Source: Bacteroidaceae bacterium
Lineage (GTDB): Bacteria > Bacteroidota > Bacteroidia > Bacteroidales > Bacteroidaceae
Assembly: GCA_017650105.1 (NCBI GenBank)
Contig: JAGCFO010000026.1
Span: 119,894 to 183,893, forward strand
Direction of reading: 5' to 3'
DNA: 64,000 nt
Below are positions 45,939 to 54,113 of the stretch, in pieces. A program made the translations under genes and the position numbers. Below the pieces are notes generated by a model. That model had not been told where the DNA came from. It made no database searches and saw only the letters and a list, made by a program, of their open reading frames with translations. Positions within the stretch are counted from its first letter, which is position 1, and every line of letters starts with the position of its first letter.

Positions 45939-47726
45939 TTATTTCATTTCATATTCATCGCTGGACTCACTGGCGTAAATGGACTTCTGCTTCAGGTAAG
46001 GATTGACCTTTAGCTCCTGTTTGTTATAAGGCCAGAAGAGTGCATCTATGCTGGGGAAAGAGCCTTTGTTGCCCGCTCCGCTCAATTTACTGGTGACGAG
46101 TGACTTGATGAGCGAAGGATTACCATCGCGACGTGCCTGTCGTAGCAGATCGAACCAACGTTTACCTTCGAAGATTAATTCACGCTCGCGTTCGGCACGT
46201 ATTAGTTGGATGGCGGCACCAGGGCTGGACAATGCAGAATTGCTGGTGCGCAGGTAGTTGGTGGAGTAGGTTGTAGAACGTTTGTTGATGACATAGACAA
46301 GGTCGAATGCCTCTTCTAACCAATGTGAATAAACCTCAGGCTCTGCACCAGCATTCATGGCTTCAGAGGCCTTCATGGCATAGGATTCGGCTTCAATGAG
46401 CATCACGTCGGTCAGACGGTAGAAGATCCAGTTGCGATCAGGCTCGGAACTCAAGCCAAAAGCGCTGGAAGAAGAATTATTATATGCAATCTTGCTGCTG
46501 ACAGAACTGCTGGAGAGATTGTATTTCGATGCTACGCCTTTGCGGACAGATCCGCCGCCGTAGTTTTCGTCCACAGCCTCCAAGGCGTTATAGAAACGGG
46601 CGTCATACTGATGGTCGAAATACTTGAAAGTGCCTGTATTCAGGTCACTGACAATAGCAGGATTGACGACGAGGGTTCCCGTTCCTTTGTTGTTGATGGA
46701 CGAGGACCCACTTCCGAAAATACGTGCCAAGGCATAGCTGCCAACGTAGGGAACTCCTGACGCATAATTGAAACTGAGCTCAAAGATACTCTCGAAGCTG
46801 TTGCCGACACCGAAAACGGCCTCGTCCACGGCGCTGGGGTTGGAAGGAGTAGCAACAAATAAAGGAACGACACGGTCAAACAATCCTTGAACCTCCTGAG
46901 GGCCGTCACCCACTATACCAAAACGAGAAGAATAGAACTCAATGTAATCGGCACGTTTCTGAGCTATCACCGCCTCGGCATTTTCTATGCTTTTGTCATA
47001 ATTACCCGCCCACAGATACATATCGGCCAGCATAGCCTCAATAGCGGTACGGGTGATGCGATTGCAATTGCTCCAATACGTCTTTCCAGGTCCGTCAATA
47101 CTGCTGGATGGATAATGTACTAATGCATTCTCCTTCACGGATTCCAAGTCGCTAATAATTTCATTCAGCACGTATTCGAAAGAACTGGCGGGTTGGTATT
47201 CCACCTTATCTTCCGACTGTATACCGACCCGCGTGAAAGGAACTTGATCAAAGGCTCGAATGAGGTAGAAATAGCAGAGTGAACGCAAAGCGGTCATCTC
47301 AGCCTGGGTGGCAAGGACTTCGGATGTGCGATATGAGGGGTCGCGCTGGCTGACAACGGGCGCCATCTCAATGATGACACTGCACTGATTGATAACATAG
47401 TAGAATTTCGACCAGTTGGTGAAGGCATTGGTTGAGAGAAGATTCTCACGCATCACCTCATAAAAATCTCCTTCCGTAAGAGAACCCGAAGGGTAGAGGT
47501 TGTCGCTTCGCCCTTCGCCCCAGAGGATACAACGACTGATGAAGTCCTCGCTCTGCATAGCGGTGTAGACACCGGCCACGCACTGTTTGATATCTGCTTT
47601 TTCGTTCCAGAAATTATCCTCGGTGACGATGTCACGCGGAATAATGTCCAACCAGTCGTTACATCCGGACAACAGAAGCGTTATCAGCGCCACAGCGGTG
47701 TTTTTAATATTGAAATATCTCTTCAT
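45939..47726 (-). CDS. susD-like: SusD/RagB-like glycan-binding lipoprotein (proximal triad)
   Basis: The product is 595 residues, a normal SusD length. Lipobox LLSGC (Cys22) precedes 'NDWLDIIPRDIVTEDNFW', a very typical SusD N-terminus. Conserved segments include 'EMTALRSLCYFYLIRAFDQVPFT', 'MLADMYLWAGNYDKSIENAEAVIAQK' and the C-terminal 'RAERERELIFEGKRWFDLLRQARRDGNP', which match the SusD/RagB family closely. It is 15 bp downstream of its SusC partner. It should form the lid of the SusCD complex and select the imported glycan. Confidence 0.95.
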   Translation of the reverse strand: MKRYFNIKNTAVALITLLLSGCNDWLDIIPRDIVTEDNFWNEKADIKQCVAGVYTAMQSEDFISRCILWGEGRSDNLYPSGSLTEGDFYEVMRENLLSTNAFTNWSKFYYVINQCSVIIEMAPVVSQRDPSYRTSEVLATQAEMTALRSLCYFYLIRAFDQVPFTRVGIQSEDKVEYQPASSFEYVLNEIISDLESVKENALVHYPSSSIDGPGKTYWSNCNRITRTAIEAMLADMYLWAGNYDKSIENAEAVIAQKRADYIEFYSSRFGIVGDGPQEVQGLFDRVVPLFVATPSNPSAVDEAVFGVGNSFESIFELSFNYASGVPYVGSYALARIFGSGSSSINNKGTGTLVVNPAIVSDLNTGTFKYFDHQYDARFYNALEAVDENYGGGSVRKGVASKYNLSSSSVSSKIAYNNSSSSAFGLSSEPDRNWIFYRLTDVMLIEAESYAMKASEAMNAGAEPEVYSHWLEEAFDLVYVINKRSTTYSTNYLRTSNSALSSPGAAIQLIRAERERELIFEGKRWFDLLRQARRDGNPSLIKSLVTSKLSGAGNKGSFPSIDALFWPYNKQELKVNPYLKQKSIYASESSDEYEMK

Positions 47727-47741
47727 GACAGTCGACGGTAT

Positions 47742-50700
47742 TTAGAATCCAACAGTCAAACCAAAAGTGAAAGACTTGCTGCGCGGGGTCTTGTTCGTGT
47801 CGGTGGTAACGCCATAGCCTCCGTATCCCATCTCGGGATCGACACCGGAATAATGGGTAAGGCAGAACAGGTTATTCGCGCTGGCATAAAAACTCAGCTG
47901 ATTCATGTGGAATTTCTTCAGCAGCTTAGTGTCAAAGCTGTAGCTTAGCTGCAGGTAGTTCAGTCGGAGGAACGAAGCATCCTCGACAAAGCGGTCACTG
48001 ATGAGGGTGTTGTAATTCGTTCCATTACCAAACATGGCACGGGGAATGGTAGTGGAATCGCCTTCCTTACGCCAACGGTAGTTGACGGCCTGAGACTGAT
48101 TGTTGTTGCTTACCATGGCTTCATTGTCCAATCGGCCCATGTTGACCACATCACAGTCGATACGATAGTTGAAGTTGGCACGCAGCATTAAGCGGTCGTA
48201 ATGCAAAGTGGTGCCAAAACCACCATTCAGTTTGGGAAGCGAATTACCCAGATAGACAATATCCAGCTGATTGATGTTACCATCATGGTTGATGTCCTCA
48301 TAGATGGCATCACCTCCCTTGAAGCTATATCCTTTATTCGTTTCCGGCTTATAGCAGAAACGAGTCTGAACGGGGTCACCATTGGCATCGACGACATAAC
48401 GGCCCTTTTCATTGATAGCAATGGGGAAGGTTTTACCCGCATCTAAGGCATCCTGTAATGTGTGAGTGCCATTTTTAGCATCCTGACGGGCCAAATCGCG
48501 TGCAGTATCATAGTTATACTGATAAACGCCCTTGAAACGGAATCCATAGATGCTTCCGAAAGGATTGTTAATCTGTACGCGTTGAACCAAGGCCCGGTTG
48601 TTCTCCTGCCAATCGATATTCAGAGTTTTCAGGATGAAGGGGTCCATGTCAGTGATGACGTTGCGGTTGTTTGCAAAGTTTACATAGACATCAGCGAAGA
48701 ATTTCTTGTACTTGAAAAGACGCTCGCCAAGAACCTGTATTTCCCAACCTTCATTCTTGGCATCCCCTACATTTCGGTAAGTGAGGCTGCTCCATCCATT
48801 GCTGCTGGGGATGGCAGAGTTTGGCATGAGCATATTATGGGTGTTACGGAGGTAGAACTCTTCAACAAACTTCAGATGGTCATCAAAGAAACTGAGATTG
48901 AAGGCCAAGTTCCATGTAGTCACTGTCTCCCATTTCAACTCGGTAAGCTTAAGGCCACTAGGTATCGTCGACGTCTGGTCGAGGTACTGCACATCCTGGG
49001 CATACCGATTCACGTAGAGATAGTCAGTTGTAGGGGAGTTGCCGACCATACCCCAACCAGGGGCAACGCTGAGCATGGTCATTTTCGCCTTTTCTCGCAT
49101 CCATTTCATCCACGGCTCATAAATGACGTTCCATCGTCCGCTCAAAGCAGGAAAATAACCCCATCGGTTGTTGGGGCCAAACTTCGTCGTGGCATCGGCA
49201 CGTCCACTGAAATAGAGAATATACCGCTGCTTATATGAATAGTGTGCGCTGAATGTCCCATAGAGACTTCTCCACTCATTGTAGCCACTGCCCATATCAG
49301 AGACATAGGCGCCACTGGTCACGGAAGCCAGTCCGTTCGCCAAACCTTTGACATTAGTGCTCTGACTACTGCTGTTGCCACTGACAAGTTGGAAACGTGC
49401 CATGGCCATAAAGAAATGATCGGTATTGGTGAATTTCGGCTGGAACGTCAGCGTGTGAGTAGTGGTAAAGGCGAAATTCTTACGGCTATAGCTCATTCCC
49501 CTGCCGTTATCATAGTAGTTGGTACTGACGAGACTGCGAGGATAGTCCTTGTCAGTGTAGTCGTTATATACATTCAACACTACCTTGCCGTTATAAGTCA
49601 GCATAGTCTCGCTGCTGTCCAAGCCCATGAGTTTGTATTCCAACTCCAAATCGGGGGTGATGTCATACGTCGTCTCAATGTTCTTGGCTAGATGGGCGCT
49701 GGCGATGGGATTAACCAGGTTGCGCTGGTCACTGAAATTATTGCTCTGTGACGTGGACAGCTGATAGTGGTTAGTAAACGCATATTGAGGCACAATATAA
49801 TATTCGCCCGTGTTGTTGCCTTCTCTGTCATAGCGGTAGGGTGAAAGGTTGGGCATCTTAACATAAGCGATACTCAGCAGACCATCGTAGTTACGGTTGT
49901 TTTTTGTGTATGTCAGCGCATAGTTACTCATAATCTTGATACGTTCGTTGACATAGTAGTCCAAAGCCATACGCGTGCTTAAACGATTCAATTTCTGCAT
50001 GATGATGGTTCCTGTCTCGTGGTCATAGCCGCAGCCGATACGGAACAGAGTCTTGGCACCACCTCCAGTGAGGCTGACATAGTGGTTTTGTCGGAGTCCA
50101 TTCTGTTTGACAAGATCCACCCAGTCAGTATTTTTGTTGAACATTTGGAATTCCGAGTCCATCTCGTTGTAGTTGAGTTCCTGGACCTGACCGACATAGG
50201 TGTCTTGATTGGGGTTGAAATAGGACTCTTTTAGGAGCATCGTATATTGGTCTCCGTTCAGGAGGACAATGCCCTTGGGCTGGTGGGTCAGAGTCAGTTT
50301 CACCGAATAATTCACCCTTGGCGCTCCGCTGGTACCGCGCTTCGTCTTGATCTCGATGACACCATTGGCTCCTTGAGAACCCCAGATGGCAGTAGCAGCA
50401 GCATCTTTCAATACTTGGATATCTTCAATATCTTCCGTATTGACGTTCAGTAACTGCGCGAACTTCTCATTATTGGCCGTGGCAACATCGAAGTCACTCA
50501 AATCTACGTTCCATACATTCCCGTTGACGACGATGAGTGGCTCGTTGCTTGTCAGTGAAGATGCTGTGCTGGCTCCACGCAGACGCATGCTCGTTCCCGA
50601 TCCCAGGTCTCCGGAGTTCATGACAATGTCCAAACCGGCTATTCGACCTTGAAGGGCTTCGTCTACACTAATGATTCCAAGACCTTCAAACTCCTTGGCT

Positions 50701-51137
50701 GAGATACCCTGCGTAGAATACGATACCTCACGTTCTGGGATGGCAAGGCCGCTGTTGTGAATCTTCTTCTGTGCAACGATGTCTACCACCTGCAGCTCCT
50801 CTGTATCATCACGGAGGATGATCTTATAGACAGTCTTGTCGATGGGGAGCGTCTGCGTCTTATAGCCTATATAGCTTATGCGGATTTTGTTCTTAGTGCT
50901 TTTGATGGGCAACACGAAGTTTCCGTTAGGATCTGTCACGGCAGCGTTCACCATACGTTCGCTGGCATCCACCTCAACGACGTTAACTCCAGGAAGGACG
51001 TCACTGGCATCACTCACAGTGCCACTGATACGCGTGATCTGAGCCTTTACGGGAGAAAGGGACAAAAATAAGAATAAAAGCAATACGGCAAAGCTCTTAA
51101 TCCCTATGACATCTTCGATTTTTCTTATCTGTTTCAT
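47742..51137 (-). CDS. susC-like: SusC/RagA-like TonB-dependent outer-membrane transporter (proximal triad)
   Basis: The product is 1131 residues from the ATG at 51137 (MKQIRKIEDVIGIKSFAVLL). The frame stays open 106 codons upstream but that part overlaps the fasciclin gene and has no coding character. After the signal ('SLSPVKAQ'), a CarboxypepD-reg-like domain ('ISGTVSDASDVLPGVNVVEVD') precedes the plug with 'DEALQGRIAGLDIVMNSGDLG', 'EPLIVVNGNVWN' and 'VLKDAAATAIWGSQGANGVIEIKTKRG', all classical SusC signatures. The barrel ends 'KSFTFGLTVGF'. It is 7 bp after the fasciclin gene. It differs clearly from the distal SusC, so the two probably take different ligands. Confidence 0.95.
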   Translation of the reverse strand: MKQIRKIEDVIGIKSFAVLLLFLFLSLSPVKAQITRISGTVSDASDVLPGVNVVEVDASERMVNAAVTDPNGNFVLPIKSTKNKIRISYIGYKTQTLPIDKTVYKIILRDDTEELQVVDIVAQKKIHNSGLAIPEREVSYSTQGISAKEFEGLGIISVDEALQGRIAGLDIVMNSGDLGSGTSMRLRGASTASSLTSNEPLIVVNGNVWNVDLSDFDVATANNEKFAQLLNVNTEDIEDIQVLKDAAATAIWGSQGANGVIEIKTKRGTSGAPRVNYSVKLTLTHQPKGIVLLNGDQYTMLLKESYFNPNQDTYVGQVQELNYNEMDSEFQMFNKNTDWVDLVKQNGLRQNHYVSLTGGGAKTLFRIGCGYDHETGTIIMQKLNRLSTRMALDYYVNERIKIMSNYALTYTKNNRNYDGLLSIAYVKMPNLSPYRYDREGNNTGEYYIVPQYAFTNHYQLSTSQSNNFSDQRNLVNPIASAHLAKNIETTYDITPDLELEYKLMGLDSSETMLTYNGKVVLNVYNDYTDKDYPRSLVSTNYYDNGRGMSYSRKNFAFTTTHTLTFQPKFTNTDHFFMAMARFQLVSGNSSSQSTNVKGLANGLASVTSGAYVSDMGSGYNEWRSLYGTFSAHYSYKQRYILYFSGRADATTKFGPNNRWGYFPALSGRWNVIYEPWMKWMREKAKMTMLSVAPGWGMVGNSPTTDYLYVNRYAQDVQYLDQTSTIPSGLKLTELKWETVTTWNLAFNLSFFDDHLKFVEEFYLRNTHNMLMPNSAIPSSNGWSSLTYRNVGDAKNEGWEIQVLGERLFKYKKFFADVYVNFANNRNVITDMDPFILKTLNIDWQENNRALVQRVQINNPFGSIYGFRFKGVYQYNYDTARDLARQDAKNGTHTLQDALDAGKTFPIAINEKGRYVVDANGDPVQTRFCYKPETNKGYSFKGGDAIYEDINHDGNINQLDIVYLGNSLPKLNGGFGTTLHYDRLMLRANFNYRIDCDVVNMGRLDNEAMVSNNNQSQAVNYRWRKEGDSTTIPRAMFGNGTNYNTLISDRFVEDASFLRLNYLQLSYSFDTKLLKKFHMNQLSFYASANNLFCLTHYSGVDPEMGYGGYGVTTDTNKTPRSKSFTFGLTVGF

Positions 51138-51144
51138 TGTTGGG

Positions 51145-54030
51145 TCAATTAAGAGTGAAGGCCATATGACCATTCTGTTGATATTGAGGATCATGCTTCT
51201 GCTTCCATTGCGGTAAGACATTTTTGATATCCGCCTTCCGCTTCGTTCTCTGTCGACAGCGATGAGAAAGAGACAGGTCGTCAGGATACGTTGGAACGGG
51301 GAAGGTCGCAACGTCCAGAAACTGTTTGTCATCATATGACAACACATTATCAATGAGTTGCAAAACCACATATGATGAACTGTAGATATATCGATTGGAT
51401 TTATTGAAAAGGTATTGACGCGTGGGGAGGTTGCTGTTGGTGCCGGAGACGACATGCGCCGTTCGTCCAGTGTTGTCGGTTACAGTATAACCTGCAGCTG
51501 TATTACGGACACGGACTCGTTGGAAACGGTTTAAGGCGGTATCAATAGCCGCCGTCTCGTAAACGGCAACAGTATCTACGCCACCGATATAGACACTGCC
51601 GTCCTGAATATGATAGCGGATAAAGTTCTCAATGGTATTTTGGATAACATTCTTGCAGCTGTCTGCCAACATGGCGATGCTGTCGAGTTGTTCATCCGTA
51701 TAGGTGCCGGGGTGGGAATCAGCATAGTCCGTCATAACAACGGCATAACCATCCCATTCATCGTAGAGGTCCCATGAGGGCAGTTTGCCGCTGTTAACCA
51801 GTTCATCAATCTTATCAGAGGAAGGAACATACAACGTGTAATTATAGTTGCCCAAAAGGCTAAATGCCTTGTCGATTGTACGGTAGTTCCCCACACGGTC
51901 ACCTACGAAGGAGCAACCAAGAAGCAACTGAGTGAAGGCTGCATATTCAAGATGATTAAGAGAGTCTGTCAACACCTTGTAGGGACTGGTGAGTGTAGTC
52001 ATGGGTATTTCTCCGACGACATAAGACATACCGTTTCCTTTGGCAGTCAGATCAGTGACATTATTTGGGGCGATAGTGATAAATCTGCCTTCATTCATGG
52101 CTTGGGAACCAGCAATGCCCGTTACTTCATCGCCGTTAAACTGTACCTCAATGGGACTGCCAGCTTTGTTCAGATAAATAGTCTGCCCGGCGTGGAACGG
52201 TTTGGCGCCCTTTTGTCCATGTACAACGATAATATTATCCAACAAGTCCTGTAAACGGTTATTAACCAGTCCTAAGGTGACAGTGGAGGTGCCAGAGACG
52301 GCCTGGTCGGTAATATGGTAGGTGCCGTCGGAATGTTTCTCTGCCTTGAAAGCCTTGGCCATGACGGGATAAATGGCATTGGAAGGATCAAGGTAGAACC
52401 GATAACCCATGGGAATGCCCTCATAGATACTGTAAGGATCGATGTAGTTGGCAAAGGCGTTATCAGTAGGGGCAAGGAAACTGTAGGTACACGCCATGGA
52501 GTTCAGATAAGCTTGATACTCATTGATGGTCCAGTTGGGAGTCACCGCACTGCGATCGCTGTAACGGCTATCTGTGATAGCCTTGTAAATGACACTGAGG
52601 TCTTCATCTGCACGTAACATGGCGGGGAAAAGGACACTCTGATGTTCAGGAGCCACGAAGGGACGCTTCAGCTGATAGACCACACCATTGCAAGCCATGA
52701 AGCAACTGTCAACATCAGATACTTTCACACCCATCGGCTCGGAAGCTGTATTTCTCAAATTCTCAAACTTGCTTGGTGTCGTGCTGATAAAACTGCTCTT
52801 CATACAGTTGTTCACAAAAGGCAACACTACGTCATCGGGTACGTTATCCCAATCGCAGCCGTATTTTTTACCGATCGCGCTTCCTTCTCCCGAAGGGCTC
52901 AGGTAGAGAAGCATGGCATCATCGCAGGGCACAAATAAAGCTGCGGCATCCTGCTGGTAATTCATGTTGATATTACTGGTATTCAGCACATATTGATTCC
53001 ATCCAGGGTCAAAGTTCAGCACACCGCTCACGGTACGATTGGTCTCATCGACTCTACTCAGTCCATGCCCCTGACCGCCATTGTTGAAATAGCGTTTCAC
53101 GAAGAGGCTGTCGGTTTGGCCATTTACACTCTGGAGGGTCAGGAACTGGGGATAGCTGAAACGTTCCAAGAGAGAGGAAAAAATGGAGAACTGAGGTCTC
53201 GTGTTCACAATTTCCGCCATATTGTCCAGCTGCTCGGGCACGTCGGCGAGAACATGGATGTATCCGTTCTGGCAGGTGATGTCACGTTCGATGACTTTCT
53301 TTCCGTTAATATAACTCGTCTCTTTCACATCACTCTCAACACCATTGGTCAGAATCATCCAGTCTTCACTCGTCATGTTGTTTTTCCTCATGAAATCAGG
53401 GAGGAAATGTACCATGGGGGCAGCTGAATTGTCCTTGTAGATTTTGATGCTCTCACGATTACGGACAGCAGCCCAGTAGTCTATGACATTACCTTGATTG
53501 TCCAGACGATTGGGATTCAGCGCAGGATAGGAGGACTTTTCCACGACTGGAATACTGTCGGTAATATCAACGCGGCTGACACGACGCATACAACAGCCTT
53601 CTCCGGGAGGATTTCCAGGCGTGTTACTGAGCAGCTCAATGAGGTAGGCATTGTTCACCATGGCAGCCTTCAGAAGATTCTTCTTCTCGGCACGGGGTAA
53701 CTGACCGACTTCGGAGACACCGCGCTTGGCAAGATATACGGTCCAGACGGAATCGGTAGCGACAAAGAGCGTCATACTGCCAGTACGGCGCAACATCTCG
53801 GGATAGTTCGTCTCCGAGAGTTCTTCATCGTTGATAAGTGCTAAGGTCGTCTTGAAACAGCCACGGCTCTCCAACTCTTCGTATATACTGGTTCCCAACC
53901 AGTCTGGCGTGCCCGTCAGCAGATCATCGTCACACGATAGTAAGCCCACTGCAACACCCAGTGTCATGAACGTAGCGCCTGCAAAAAGGCGCGCATGCGT
54001 GATACCTTGTCTCAGAAGACTGTTTCTCAT
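51145..54030 (-). CDS. Large multi-fasciclin lipoprotein (proximal triad)
   Basis: The product is 961 residues with lipobox LLSC (Cys33) and the acidic patch DDD after it, favouring surface display. FAS1-like modules show as 'MTLFVATDSVWTVYLAKRGV', 'AALFVPCDDAMLLYLSPSG', 'YSFLAPTDNAFANYID' and 'YTLYVPSSDKIDELVNSG', suggesting four modules. The last recognisable FAS1-like stretch is near 'LSYDDKQFLDVATFPVPTYP'. Beyond it a basic 45-residue tail ('SLSHRCRQRTKRKADIKN...') has no FAS1 character. The gene is first of the proximal triad, 83 bp after the glycosidase-like gene and 7 bp before SusC. A glycan-capturing surface protein is the likely role. Confidence 0.85.
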   Translation of the reverse strand: MRNSLLRQGITHARLFAGATFMTLGVAVGLLSCDDDLLTGTPDWLGTSIYEELESRGCFKTTLALINDEELSETNYPEMLRRTGSMTLFVATDSVWTVYLAKRGVSEVGQLPRAEKKNLLKAAMVNNAYLIELLSNTPGNPPGEGCCMRRVSRVDITDSIPVVEKSSYPALNPNRLDNQGNVIDYWAAVRNRESIKIYKDNSAAPMVHFLPDFMRKNNMTSEDWMILTNGVESDVKETSYINGKKVIERDITCQNGYIHVLADVPEQLDNMAEIVNTRPQFSIFSSLLERFSYPQFLTLQSVNGQTDSLFVKRYFNNGGQGHGLSRVDETNRTVSGVLNFDPGWNQYVLNTSNINMNYQQDAAALFVPCDDAMLLYLSPSGEGSAIGKKYGCDWDNVPDDVVLPFVNNCMKSSFISTTPSKFENLRNTASEPMGVKVSDVDSCFMACNGVVYQLKRPFVAPEHQSVLFPAMLRADEDLSVIYKAITDSRYSDRSAVTPNWTINEYQAYLNSMACTYSFLAPTDNAFANYIDPYSIYEGIPMGYRFYLDPSNAIYPVMAKAFKAEKHSDGTYHITDQAVSGTSTVTLGLVNNRLQDLLDNIIVVHGQKGAKPFHAGQTIYLNKAGSPIEVQFNGDEVTGIAGSQAMNEGRFITIAPNNVTDLTAKGNGMSYVVGEIPMTTLTSPYKVLTDSLNHLEYAAFTQLLLGCSFVGDRVGNYRTIDKAFSLLGNYNYTLYVPSSDKIDELVNSGKLPSWDLYDEWDGYAVVMTDYADSHPGTYTDEQLDSIAMLADSCKNVIQNTIENFIRYHIQDGSVYIGGVDTVAVYETAAIDTALNRFQRVRVRNTAAGYTVTDNTGRTAHVVSGTNSNLPTRQYLFNKSNRYIYSSSYVVLQLIDNVLSYDDKQFLDVATFPVPTYPDDLSLSHRCRQRTKRKADIKNVLPQWKQKHDPQYQQNGHMAFTLN

Positions 54031-54113
54031 AACAGAATTATGTTTTTGAAAGTATTGAACAATTGATTTCTTTTGAGTATCTCAGGAACGGAGCGGGCGA
54101 TTTGCCATTGTTC

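Noticed and set aside
51138..51455. 106-codon N-terminal extension of the proximal SusC
   Set aside because: It overlaps the fasciclin gene and precedes a proper signal peptide at 51137.
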